Assembly: GCA_041676705.1 (NCBI GenBank)
Contig: JBAYRL010000013.1
Coordinates: 1-36,665, forward strand
DNA length: 36,665 nucleotides
Source: Acidimicrobiia bacterium
GTDB taxonomy: Bacteria; Actinomycetota; Acidimicrobiia; Acidimicrobiales; SKKL01
Direction: 5' to 3'
The position numbers and the translations under genes were made by a program. Below are positions 17,640 to 25,592 of this stretch, in pieces. The notes under the pieces are model-generated. The model was not told the origin of the DNA. It did not search any database and was given only the letters and a program-made list of their open reading frames with translations. Each line of letters begins with the position of its first letter. The stretch's first letter is position 1.

Positions 17640-18230
17640 TCAGGAACGTTCAGCAGTGGTTCTGTCTGTGTTGTGGGCCCCAGTTTTTTGTAGAGCTGTT
17701 TCTAAGATCTGGCGTATTTCGGTAGCTGTTGGTTGGGTATGCCAACGATAAAACCAGTGTGAACCGCTAGGGGTGTTCCAAAAATGTTTCCCAGCAGGTT
17801 GTTGATGGGGACGGTTTAGTACAGCTGCGGAGGCTTCTAAAATTCGTTGGGGGCGATGATTGTTAAAAAATCCTGGTCCGGTACAGAACGTCACATATAT
17901 TTGGGTTCCTAAGGCCATCAGCATGGCTTCGTTTTTGTACCAGCGTTCAATAGCGTTACCCGAGCATCCTTGTTGTTTTGCTTCTGAGGCTACTAGAAGG
18001 TTACGTTTTGATACATCTGTCCAGATCCCACCGTCAGGATACACACCTACCAGACCTTCAGATGTGTTTAAACCTAAACGTTTCGCTACCATAGGAGCGT
18101 CAAACCCTCGATACCATTGCAGGTTTGTTTCTGATCGTAGCGTTTGTGTAACTTGTTTTAGGAGGGGTTCTGCTTGTAACGCTTCGCTGGTTTTTGTTGG
18201 TGTTGCTACTGCCGGTTGGTGAGCGTACAT
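17640..18230 (-). CDS. EcoRI-family type II restriction endonuclease
   Basis: The 196-aa protein carries the EcoRI signature in order: PDGGI (65-69), LLVASEAKQQG (78-88) and GNAIERWYKN (91-100), then IYVTFCTGPGF. EcoRI itself has KPDGGI, VVLVAEAKHQG and AGNAIERSHKN followed by YVLFLEG. The catalytic triad equivalent to Asp91, Glu111 and Lys113 of EcoRI is intact here as Asp66, Glu83 and Lys85, so a Mg-dependent double-strand cut is expected. It is shorter than EcoRI (277 aa), mainly in the N-terminal and recognition insertions, so the target need not be GAATTC. No methyltransferase motif (DPPY or NPPY) was seen in any neighbouring product. It lies convergent to the topoisomerase gene with 60 bp between stops. 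Confidence 0.85.
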   Translation of the reverse strand: MYAHQPAVATPTKTSEALQAEPLLKQVTQTLRSETNLQWYRGFDAPMVAKRLGLNTSEGLVGVYPDGGIWTDVSKRNLLVASEAKQQGCSGNAIERWYKNEAMLMALGTQIYVTFCTGPGFFNNHRPQRILEASAAVLNRPHQQPAGKHFWNTPSGSHWFYRWHTQPTATEIRQILETALQKTGAHNTDRTTAERS

Positions 18231-18325
18231 AACACTTACCAGTCCGACAGGCCTTTAGCAGCGCAAACCCCTAACAGAAACTTCTTTTTGAGAGGTGCTG
18301 GTTCGGTTGTTGCCGTGTTTGTGTT

Positions 18326-19216
18326 TTAGATCGGCCAGGTGATAAGACGCCAGGTGTTACCATCTCGGACCCATGTGGCAGTGAGTGTCAGATGTGTTTC
18401 GTTGGTGTTGCTATCAACGACACGCCAGTGTTGCAGTGCAGTACCGTCCCCAATGTTTTCGGGCGGGTCTGTTTGTATTTCGAGTTTGGCTGGTTCCAAC
18501 CCCTGATAGAACACCAGCTCGGTGACAATGCGAGACACCCCACCGCTCACCATCATAACCGCTGCGGTGTCATCCCTGTTACCGTCTTCTAACACGTTTA
18601 GAACTGCTGCTATTCTTTCCGCAGAAGGGACTTGTGCTTGTAGTGTAGTGGTTGTCGTTTCTTCGGTTGGGTTTGTGGTGTTAGGTTCTTGTGTTTCTGG
18701 GGCTGTGGTGGTGGTTGGGGGTGTGACAAGGGTGGATTCTGTTGGTGTGTTTGTTTCGGGGTTGTTGGAGGATTTATCTGTGAGAGTGTAACCAACTACC
18801 AACACACCTATAACAAGCACCACTACTGTAACAATGTTTGTTTTGGTTATCTCAACTATTTTCGTTATAACAGGCGAGGACCGTTTCGGTGTGTAGGCCC
18901 GATGGTTTGTAAAAGGGGATGTTGTAGGGTTAGTTGAAGTGTCCCAGGGTGGTTTTGGCGGTGTTGTCGTCGTGGCTTGACGGCTTGTGTATAACGAAGG
19001 GTTGGTTGGTTCAGGGATTCCGTCGGGTCCGATTTGACGGGTAAAGTTGCCTTGTTCATCCATTCCCCATTTATGACCGTCAGCGTCTATCACACCTAGA
19101 GCTTCTAACACTTCTCGGGCGTCGCCAATAGACACTTGTTGCGCTTCGACGGACGCTACAAGCTTGTCGTACTCTTCGGACAGGTTTTGCAGATCTCGAT
19201 GTAAATGTTGGGTCAT
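18326..19216 (-). CDS. Single-pass membrane protein, paralogue of the next gene
   Basis: The 296-aa protein has an N-terminal domain of about 65 residues (LHRDLQNL...QQVSIGDAREVLEALGVIDADG, then W...GNFTRQIGPDG), a Pro/Thr-rich linker, one transmembrane helix (about 129-147), a long Thr/Pro-rich extracellular stalk (about 150-195) and a C-terminal globular domain of about 95 residues ending WRLITWPI. The N-terminal domain is clearly homologous to that of the protein at 19266-19904. The arrangement suggests cytoplasmic N-terminus and exposed C-terminus. The family is unknown to me. The location beside the pilin and sortase genes suggests a role in envelope or pilus function; that is inference from context only. 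Confidence 0.7.
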   Translation of the reverse strand: MTQHLHRDLQNLSEEYDKLVASVEAQQVSIGDAREVLEALGVIDADGHKWGMDEQGNFTRQIGPDGIPEPTNPSLYTSRQATTTTPPKPPWDTSTNPTTSPFTNHRAYTPKRSSPVITKIVEITKTNIVTVVVLVIGVLVVGYTLTDKSSNNPETNTPTESTLVTPPTTTTAPETQEPNTTNPTEETTTTTLQAQVPSAERIAAVLNVLEDGNRDDTAAVMMVSGGVSRIVTELVFYQGLEPAKLEIQTDPPENIGDGTALQHWRVVDSNTNETHLTLTATWVRDGNTWRLITWPI

Positions 19217-19265
19217 AAGAGGTGGTGTTGCAAACGATTCTTAAAGCTTGAACCTGGGGTGATTG

Positions 19266-19904
19266 TTAGGGCAGAGCAGGCTGATTTGGGTTGGGAACTT
19301 CGTTTTCTTGGGTGGTTGGTTGTTGAGTGTCATCCTCGACCGTCACAACTTCGGTGTTGGGAGTGTGTTGTGTTTCTGTGTGAGTATTGGCCGGTTTAAC
19401 TAGCAGGAAAGACACCAGGACCGCTATCACCACGCCAACCAAAATCACGTTTCGACGATTGTTATCTATCCAGGTAAAAACCCGGTTTAACGGTTCTGGT
19501 AGGTTCGTGTTACTAGCTGTTTCTAAAGGTGCTAGTTGAGTTGGTGGCGGTCCAAAGGATCCATCTGGGCGTGGTTTGTAAAGCCGCTGCCCATACGGGG
19601 GTTGTTGTGGTTCAACTGGCGGGGTGTGTTGGTACGGGTTGTATGGTTGCGGGTTGAACCCTACCTGCGGTATAGGGGCTTGGAACGTTGTCGGGTCGGC
19701 AGTAACTGCTGGGAGGGTTGGGCCTAGCTGTCTGTTGAACGATCCTTGTGGGGTTATAGTCCAGCGGGCCCCTTCAGCGTCGGTAACAAATCGTTGAGCT
19801 AACATCCCGGCTGCTGTTTCTAGGTTTATTTGTTGGGTTGTGATTTGGTTGCCTAGTTCTTGATGGAACTGGACCAGGTTTTCTAGATCGTGGTGTAGCT
19901 GCAC
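19266..19904 (-). CDS. Single-pass membrane protein with the shared N-terminal domain
   Basis: A 212-aa protein. Its first 70 residues (QLHHDLENL...QQINLETAAGMLAQRFVTDAEG, W...GSFNRQLGP) match the N-terminal domain of the downstream neighbour. A Pro/Gln/Tyr-rich linker follows, then one transmembrane helix (NVILVGVVIAVLVSFLLV) and a short Thr/Asn/Pro-rich tail. The start is a GTG at 19904 with AAAGGA 9 nt upstream. The frame is open further, but that part crosses the pilin terminator (20014-20055) and reads as noise. The next gene begins 49 bp after the stop, so the two probably form an operon after a duplication. Function unknown. Confidence 0.7.
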   Translation of the reverse strand: MQLHHDLENLVQFHQELGNQITTQQINLETAAGMLAQRFVTDAEGARWTITPQGSFNRQLGPTLPAVTADPTTFQAPIPQVGFNPQPYNPYQHTPPVEPQQPPYGQRLYKPRPDGSFGPPPTQLAPLETASNTNLPEPLNRVFTWIDNNRRNVILVGVVIAVLVSFLLVKPANTHTETQHTPNTEVVTVEDDTQQPTTQENEVPNPNQPALP

Positions 19905-20013
19905 TACTAAAGTTCCTTTGCAAGGGTTGATGCCAACAGGACAGAACATTTCTGTTTGCCCGATAGTGTCGGACCCCACACAGGTGTTACTCACATTTGA
20001 AAAGAGGGCCGGT

Positions 20014-20055
20014 AAACGGGTTGTACCCCCACCTAAGTGGAGGTACAACCCGTTT
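20014..20055 (-). terminator. Terminator of the major pilin gene
   Basis: A 14-bp stem (AAACGGGTTGTACC with its complement) encloses a smaller CCAC/GTGG stem. It lies 32 bp past the pilin stop on the minus strand. Separate termination fits very high expression of pilin alone. Confidence 0.8.
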
Positions 20056-20086
20056 TGGCTATTCTTAAATCAACTAAGGATTAGGC

Positions 20087-20593
20087 TTAGTCCATAACGT
20101 CAGCACAAGAGGTTGCAGGGGTAACCTTGTCAACCACGCCAGGAGCACCGAAGCTAGCAGGAACTGTCAAGCAGATATCCACATCGCCCTTGGAGAAGAG
20201 CACTAGGGATGCGTCTGCAGCGACATCAGAATCAGTGGTACCAGTTGTAACACCAGCAGTGACACCAGCGGCTACACCGTTGTGGATTTCCACACCGTCG
20301 GTACCAGCACCAGCCTCAGTGCGGATAACCACACCACTGTTGGCTGCCATGTCTTCTGTGGTTTCAAGGATCACTGCTCCACTACCGGCAGGTGCGCCAC
20401 CAGCGTTGAATGCCTGCAAGGCCCGATACTCACGCTCGAACGAACCTACAGTCTGCTCTAGTGTTGCAGACTTAGCTTTCGCGAAAACGTTCGAATAGGT
20501 GGCGTAGGCGACCAGTCCCAAAAGTGACAGCAAAGCGATCACAAGGACAGTCTCGATCATGGTCATACCCTTGCGGGCTTTACGAAGTTGCAT
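20087..20593 (-). CDS. Type IV major pilin-like protein
   Basis: A 168-aa prepilin: short basic leader MQLRKARKG, cleavage after Gly, then MTMIETVLVIALLSLLGLVAYATYSNVF with Glu at +5. The mature C-terminal part is small, Ala/Gly/Thr/Val-rich and ends with a Cys pair (CLTVP...SCADVMD), which would close a D-region-like disulfide loop. Prepilin peptidase should cleave it and it should polymerise into a filament. The gene is richer in GC-ending codons than its neighbours, has CCAGGAG upstream of the ATG, its own terminator and a 504-bp upstream region; all of this fits strong expression. Assembly ATPase, platform protein and peptidase genes are not in the window. Confidence 0.85.
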   Translation of the reverse strand: MQLRKARKGMTMIETVLVIALLSLLGLVAYATYSNVFAKAKSATLEQTVGSFEREYRALQAFNAGGAPAGSGAVILETTEDMAANSGVVIRTEAGAGTDGVEIHNGVAAGVTAGVTTGTTDSDVAADASLVLFSKGDVDICLTVPASFGAPGVVDKVTPATSCADVMD

Positions 20594-21097
20594 ATATGCT
20601 CCTGGTTGTTACAAGGCCTTTTGGCCGCTTACACCGCTAGGTTTCTAACGGCTAAACATCAATGTCCAAACCAGGACTTTCGAAAGCTACTAAGTAGGCC
20701 TCAAAGCTTTTAACACCCACCACGCCACCACCCCCGTTTTGTGTGTTTCACCAGGTCACAGCCTTTATAGAGTGTGGTTTGTGGTGTAACATATTTTTGT
20801 GTAATTGATACAAACTGTTAACTTTTGGTAGCCGAGAGGACCACTCCAGGCGGGGTTGTCAGGTCTTTTCAGGGTTACGTATCCTTCCCAAAAAGGCAAC
20901 ACTTGTTTTAATCTAGACGGCAGGTGGTTGATAAATCACAGCGTCTGACCATCCACGAATGTTTTAACTAAACTATTTGCTGTTGCGGTGACACAACAGT
21001 ACCCACCTTGTGTAGTGAAGTAGACGCTCCGATAAACAAGGTGGGTACTCAGTTGTGTGGGACCACCGTTTTGGTGGGTATACCAATAGGGTGTGGT
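20594..21097. promoter_or_regulatory. Long region upstream of the pilin gene, 504 bp
   Basis: No reading frame of note. It should contain the pilin promoter on the minus strand. A GGCCAAAAGGCC palindrome lies in the leader, about 25 nt before the start codon, and the terminator of the preceding gene is at 20998-21049. I could not assign -35 and -10 boxes with confidence. Confidence 0.35.
20998..21049 (-). terminator. Hairpin after the coiled-coil membrane protein gene
   Basis: A perfect 13-bp stem (AGTACCCACCTTG and its complement) with a 26-nt loop lies 49 bp past the stop at 21098. No clear U-tract follows. Confidence 0.6.
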
Positions 21098-22087
21098 TTA
21101 TGTTTGGGTAGCGTCAACCGGGGTGAATGACACTGTTGAACGTTCCGGGATTTCTTCGGGCAGTCCATATTGTAGATGGTCTACCACCTCAACATTAGTT
21201 ATCGACGCAGAAGCAGTGTTTAACATTTGAACGTCGCTTTCTGACAAAGCGCTCGACATTCCTAGGTGTTTTAAACGCCGGCGGACTGTTGCTTCACTAC
21301 GCCGGTTCAAAGGTTTCGGGTGTAAAACCTCTGAAGTTCCAGCGGGTGATGCTACACCATCTGTTTCTGCTGTGGCACTGTCTAGTTCTGTGTTGGCTTC
21401 GGACGGTTCGAACGTTTCAGCAGGTTCAAAACTAGTTTCAGGGAAGTCCAACAAAAACGAGGTGTCTGTTTCGGTACGGTCTGTTTCTAGGGCTTGTGAA
21501 AGGTTTGTAGATTCAGCGGGTTGCGTGGTTGGGGATGTAAGCCACGGCGATCCTTCTATAAGGTCTGGTTGTGTGGTGGTGTTGAGTTCCCATTTGAGTG
21601 TTAACTGGCCCACTTCTTGTTCTGCCACGTTAACTGCTTCTAACTGTCTGTCTGCTTCGGCGTATAATGCGCTGCGCTGCGCTAGCAGAGTTTCTAACCG
21701 TTCTTGGTCGTTGTGTTGTTCTGCGTCTGCTATCTGGGTTGTAATTTTTGATGCGTGGAGCCGTGTTTGTTCTGCGGTGTGGCGCAAAAGCTCTATTTGT
21801 CCTTGGAGTATAGAGACTCGTTGTTTAGCGTCCTCTAAGGTACCTTCGGGGTTGTTGCTGTTTTTGTTTCGACGGCCACGTTTTTTGCGTTTGTTAGTTG
21901 CTCTGATTTCGTTGCCCCATGCGTTAGCTTCTGCTACACGTTTCGCGATTTCAGAGGTATCATCTGCAGCGGTTTGGGATTGTGGTTTCGTTTTGAACGT
22001 AAAAATAAGTGCCCCTACTAAAACTAGTAGGAACACTGCGAGCACAGCGCTTAAAACTTGAAGGCTATTTAAAGCGGAAAACACCAT
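21098..22087 (-). CDS. Membrane-anchored coiled-coil protein
   Basis: The 329-aa protein starts with a transmembrane helix (about 10-30), then a very basic segment (NKRKKRGRRNKN, about 65-76), a coiled coil with heptad-like Leu/Ala/Gln/Glu (about 82-160), an acidic Thr/Glu/Ser-rich low-complexity region (about 175-250) and a small C-terminal helical part (about 260-310, RRSEATVRRRLKHLGM). By the positive-inside rule most of it should be cytoplasmic. It is not recognised as a known family. Its place between the sortase and pilin genes on the same strand suggests an envelope role. Confidence 0.65.
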   Translation of the reverse strand: MVFSALNSLQVLSAVLAVFLLVLVGALIFTFKTKPQSQTAADDTSEIAKRVAEANAWGNEIRATNKRKKRGRRNKNSNNPEGTLEDAKQRVSILQGQIELLRHTAEQTRLHASKITTQIADAEQHNDQERLETLLAQRSALYAEADRQLEAVNVAEQEVGQLTLKWELNTTTQPDLIEGSPWLTSPTTQPAESTNLSQALETDRTETDTSFLLDFPETSFEPAETFEPSEANTELDSATAETDGVASPAGTSEVLHPKPLNRRSEATVRRRLKHLGMSSALSESDVQMLNTASASITNVEVVDHLQYGLPEEIPERSTVSFTPVDATQT

Positions 22088-22160
22088 AAACTATAGTGTC
22101 GGGACGTTTCAGGTTAGCGCCGCTAAGAATCACGGTCTTAAACCTTGTTTTTGTGGCAAG

Positions 22161-23024
22161 CTAATTTCCGAGCTGGAAAAACCAGTCGTTGGTTGGTAAA
22201 GCTTCTGAGAGGTAAGCGCCTTCTACTAGTTCGGCTTGTACAACTAGGCGTCTTGCGGCGGATCCTACAGGGTCACAGGTAGTTAATGTTAGTCGGACAC
22301 CCCCTGTTGGTTCGGTCACACCAACTTGGGTTGGGGCTACAAGGGTGGTGCCTCGCACTTCGAACACAGCGTCGGGCTGGTTGGGTGCTTTCCATACTAT
22401 CTGGTCTCCTATTTGGAGCTCGTCGAGTCGTCTGAATGGGGCGCCATAGGTTGTCCGATGCCCAGAAAGGGTAGCGTTTCCGGGTGCGCCTGGGGCTACA
22501 CCCCATTCCCATATACCAGGACCGTTCTTTAGGATCGATCGGGACGTACCCGCTAAAACTATCTGGTCTACCCCAATTGAAGGGATCAGGATTTGGCCTG
22601 CTATTTCCCCAGGGGCTGGGGTAGTGGGCAAGGTTCGTGGTTGTGATGTGGGGTTGGTGGTTGTGGTAGCAAGACTGTGATAGTTGGCTGCTATTACGGG
22701 GTTGTTGAGTAGCGTTTCGAACTCTTGGTGTAGTTGTTGTTGGCGTTGCTGTTGTAACCAGTTTGACGCTATGTTTTCCCATGCGAACACCCCGACGATC
22801 ATAAACGCTAAACCAAATAGTAGGTTTGCGATCAGTCGGTTTCTTTTAGCGTGCGGGTTGGGTGGTGGTATGGGGTGGTAGTGGTTTTCCCAGTTGGTGC
22901 CGTTCCACCATTGTGTTTGGTTTGGGGTGGCAGGGTTCGAGTACCAACCAGGTTTTAGTTGTTTTGGTTTTAAGATACGTAAGACCCCTGGGGCTTTACG
23001 CACTCCAGGGGTCTTGTTTAACAC
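22161..23024 (-). CDS. Class E-like sortase with N-terminal DUF2510 domain
   Basis: A 287-aa transpeptidase. The N-terminus carries a DUF2510 motif, PGWYSNP...QWWNGTNWENH (25-48), followed by a transmembrane helix (about 64-82), a coiled stalk and the sortase domain. The catalytic residues are visible: His189 in LSGHRTTYGAPF, Cys250 in LTLTTCDP and Arg258 or 259 in SAARRLVV. It should attach the LPFTG protein encoded just upstream (23052-24794) to the cell wall. The start is a GTG with AAGGAA 5 nt upstream. A strong hairpin (22981-23015) lies inside codons 4-15. The gene follows its likely substrate by 27 bp and is probably co-transcribed with it. Confidence 0.9.
   Translation of the reverse strand: MLNKTPGVRKAPGVLRILKPKQLKPGWYSNPATPNQTQWWNGTNWENHYHPIPPPNPHAKRNRLIANLLFGLAFMIVGVFAWENIASNWLQQQRQQQLHQEFETLLNNPVIAANYHSLATTTTNPTSQPRTLPTTPAPGEIAGQILIPSIGVDQIVLAGTSRSILKNGPGIWEWGVAPGAPGNATLSGHRTTYGAPFRRLDELQIGDQIVWKAPNQPDAVFEVRGTTLVAPTQVGVTEPTGGVRLTLTTCDPVGSAARRLVVQAELVEGAYLSEALPTNDWFFQLGN
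22981..23015 (-). promoter_or_regulatory. Hairpin inside the start of the sortase gene
   Basis: AAGACCCCTGG and CCAGGGGTCTT form an 11-bp stem with a 13-nt loop. It begins about 36 bp after the stop of the adhesin gene and 9 nt after the GTG of the sortase gene. It may slow or end part of the transcription from the adhesin gene, or mask early codons, so that less sortase than substrate is made. No good U-tract follows. Confidence 0.6.
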
Positions 23025-23051
23025 GCAGTTTCCTTGTTTAGAGTGTGTAGG

Positions 23052-24794
23052 TTAGACAGTGTTTGTCTTTCTGAGACGATATCCAACTAGGGCTGCAGCG
23101 CCGGCTACGAGCAACGCCGGGTATGTCAGGTTTGTGCCGGTGAAAGGTAGTTCTGCTGGGGGGCCGTCGTCGTCACCTTCGTCTTCTTCGATGTCGCAGG
23201 GGATTTCGTTTCCTTCGTCATCTAAACAAATCTCTGGGCACAACTCGCCATCTGTTTCCGGGTCGCACACACTTGCGGCCAGGAACACTGTTGCTGAGCG
23301 TACAACTGGCATGTCATCTACTAGGATTAGGGTTTGGCCGTCTCCTGGTACTGTGGTGTCAGGGATTTGCGGGTCGATTAAGGTACCTGCATAGATCACG
23401 CCCCGCCAATCTGCGGTGACGGTGATTTCGTTTTCAAAAAATAAGGTGCCGTCACTTAGACGCACATATTCGCCGTTTTCGTCTAGAACACCGATTCCAA
23501 GGTCAGCGTAAGACACTTCCCCTGCCCCGACGAAGTTTTCTAGTTCGTGGGTTTGTGGGATTGTGTCCCCGCCCATATCAACTGTGATATAAACAGTTTG
23601 GGGGGCGGTCATGGGATACTCTTCCCAGTCTTGAAGATCGGTTAGTTCTTCTGTTGTTAGAAAAACATGTACTGTTTCGTCTTCAGGGTTGTCGATAAGT
23701 TGGATGAACGCGCCTGCTGCTACGTCCGGTTCTGGTTGGGAGAGGTTAGCTGCTGCTTCGGTAGCTAACGCTGTTGCTCTGTCTAGGATTCCTTGGTGGG
23801 TTGTTCCTGAGATGTCGAACCCTACTAGTGACCAGATCGCTAGCTGTGCAGATGCATGGTTGGACCAGGAAGCGATCTCGGTAGCTTCTTCTTCGCTTAG
23901 TTGTGGGTCACCAGCTTGTAACGATTCAACGGTGAAAGGTTCTGAACCTGCGCTGTCCCAACTGCGGAAGTTATGAACTACCCAGTTTGTGGCTGAGAGC
24001 TGGTCGTCTGTTAGTGTGCCGTGGTTGTTGGTGTGGGCATCGGTCGCGGCCCAAGTTACTGGGATCATTGGGACTTTAACGTCACTGCCGCCACGGTGGC
24101 GGACCATGGCAACGTTACCGCCGGAGATACCTTGGGTGTCTACTTCTAGGTCGGCTACTTGTTGTTGTCCTAGGTCCCCATAGAACTGGATCAGATAACC
24201 CCAGTTGGGGGCGGTGACACTACCGTCGTTGAACACGAACACATTACCGGCACCAATGTTTGGCAGTGCTTCTAGAGCTGCTTCAACATCTGCGGCTGGG
24301 GCGTTGTTCGCTATGGGGTCTGTTGTTTGTCCCGCGAATGTGAGGGTGAATGTGCCGTCGATGGGGTCTTGTGGGTCGTCATCGTTGGTTACGGTCACCC
24401 ATTGCCAAGAGTTGCTATCAGCGATCGGGTTGTTAGGTTCTAAACAAAACGCGTGAACTGAAACTATGAAACTGTCACCATCCACAAAAACGGTGCCACC
24501 AGCTTCGCTAGCACGGTCTTGGTCATCGAAACCAGAGGCTGGTAAATCTAACACGGCGGTTCCTGGGTTGAAATATCCTGGTAGGATTGGCCAGCCGCCA
24601 ATGCCGAACTCGTCGGAGAAGAAAAACTCGTAGGTGCCGTCAGGGATTGAAGTTAGTGGCGATTGGGCAGAGTCGAAGGGTTCTTCATGGACCGCAGCGT
24701 CTGCTATAGGCGCCCCGAACATTGACAGCAGTAACACAACAAATGTGGATACCGCAAAAAACAGCGGTTTGCGCTGTTTAGGTTTTGTTAGCAT
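23052..24794 (-). CDS. Sortase-anchored surface protein with thioester adhesin domain
   Basis: A 580-aa exported protein: signal peptide (1-33, cleavage near ADA-A), then a thioester-domain pattern with Cys117 in HAFCLEP and Gln317 in AQLAIWSL, the pair that forms the reactive Cys-Gln thioester in Gram-positive adhesins. An extra domain (about 145-220, GTFTLTFAGQTTDP...ADVEAALEAL) is inserted between them; similar modules occur in other large bacterial surface proteins. The C-terminus has an acidic stretch, LPFTG (549-553), a hydrophobic helix and RLRKTNTV, a complete sorting signal. Its job is probably covalent attachment to a surface, and anchoring by the sortase downstream. The ATG at 24794 has AGAGGT 6 nt upstream, better than the TTG or ATG codons before it. 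Confidence 0.85.
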   Translation of the reverse strand: MLTKPKQRKPLFFAVSTFVVLLLSMFGAPIADAAVHEEPFDSAQSPLTSIPDGTYEFFFSDEFGIGGWPILPGYFNPGTAVLDLPASGFDDQDRASEAGGTVFVDGDSFIVSVHAFCLEPNNPIADSNSWQWVTVTNDDDPQDPIDGTFTLTFAGQTTDPIANNAPAADVEAALEALPNIGAGNVFVFNDGSVTAPNWGYLIQFYGDLGQQQVADLEVDTQGISGGNVAMVRHRGGSDVKVPMIPVTWAATDAHTNNHGTLTDDQLSATNWVVHNFRSWDSAGSEPFTVESLQAGDPQLSEEEATEIASWSNHASAQLAIWSLVGFDISGTTHQGILDRATALATEAAANLSQPEPDVAAGAFIQLIDNPEDETVHVFLTTEELTDLQDWEEYPMTAPQTVYITVDMGGDTIPQTHELENFVGAGEVSYADLGIGVLDENGEYVRLSDGTLFFENEITVTADWRGVIYAGTLIDPQIPDTTVPGDGQTLILVDDMPVVRSATVFLAASVCDPETDGELCPEICLDDEGNEIPCDIEEDEGDDDGPPAELPFTGTNLTYPALLVAGAAALVGYRLRKTNTV

Positions 24795-24968
24795 TAAATG
24801 ACCTCTCATTGGTGACGGTAACAACTAGCAGTGTCGGCACAGCCCTTAGCTAGTTGTGTGTACACAGTGAGCGGTCGTTTTGTTGTCGCAACTATTGCGA
24901 ATAGTTACCAGGTTGGGTGGGTTGTGGGTTTTGGTGTGCCTATCGTGGTTTTGGGATGTAGGCGGGGT

Positions 24969-25481
24969 TCAGTGTTTTTGTGTTTGGTGGTGTTGTTGCC
25001 ATGTTTTGGTGAGAAGTGTGGCGAGTTCTGCTGCGTGTTCTGTAGAGCTGTTGTCGGTTTGCGCGAAAGCTATCCAGGCTTGTTGGTTGGTCGCTGATCG
25101 TTTTGTTACTACGGTTTCGGCTCGTATAGACGCGTCGGTGTGATACAGGTATCCTTGGCATGCATCGGCTAAGGATTTAGTTAGATTGCCTGTGTCTAGC
25201 AGTGTTGTTGCAGCAACAAATAACACTACTGAGGGCCGTTGGTTTATAGGGTTTGGGGGTGGCGGTCCAAGATCCCAAGCAGGCACGTTTTTTAACACTG
25301 TGGATAGTACGATCTGGATTGCGGATTCAAAACTTGTGAGGTCGTTCCACTGGTTTCGGTTGGAGGAACGTCGAAAGTTTGATTTTGACTGTATTGGTGC
25401 TGGCCACTCAAACCAGAAAGCATTGTCTCCTATCCCTGGTAGGTGCCCGTGAGCGATTGTTGTGGGTTTCATGGGTTGCAT
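24969..25481 (-). CDS. RusA-like Holliday junction resolvase
   Basis: A protein of about 170 aa with the RusA layout: N-terminal FWFEWPAPIQSKSNFRR, a middle strand PSVVLFVAA, then LDTGNLTKSLADACQGYLYHTDASI, matching RusA DLDNLQKAAFDAL...DDAQV. Equivalents of Asp70, Asn73, Lys76, Asp80 and Asp91 of E. coli RusA are present, but the Asp72 position is Gly, so activity is uncertain. RusA dimers cut four-way junctions. The gene is divergent from ruvB with about 110 bp between starts. The frame opens at 25583, but the first 34 residues look non-coding; ATGs at 25481 or 25472 are likely starts, without a clear ribosome binding site. Confidence 0.65.
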   Translation of the reverse strand: MQPMKPTTIAHGHLPGIGDNAFWFEWPAPIQSKSNFRRSSNRNQWNDLTSFESAIQIVLSTVLKNVPAWDLGPPPPNPINQRPSVVLFVAATTLLDTGNLTKSLADACQGYLYHTDASIRAETVVTKRSATNQQAWIAFAQTDNSSTEHAAELATLLTKTWQQHHQTQKH

Positions 25482-25592
25482 CGTGCTGGTTTTGGGTGGG
25501 TTCCCACATCTTTGCTGGGATCGAGTGGTGGTTTTATGTGTTTGCACACTATGTAGGTATGACAACAACGTTTTTAGAGACACAAGTTCAGG

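Noticed and set aside
19905..20048. N-terminal extension of the 212-aa membrane protein
   Set aside because: It crosses the pilin terminator, while a GTG at 19904 has a good AAAGGA and begins exactly at the domain shared with the paralogue.
21372..22061. Rightward open frame of 229 codons
   Set aside because: Antisense to the coiled-coil membrane protein gene; it is very Ser/Cys/Val-rich as expected from reverse reading of coiled-coil codons.
22273..22782. Alternative 169-codon frame within the sortase gene
   Set aside because: The sortase frame carries His, Cys and Arg catalytic motifs; the other frame is an overlapping shadow.
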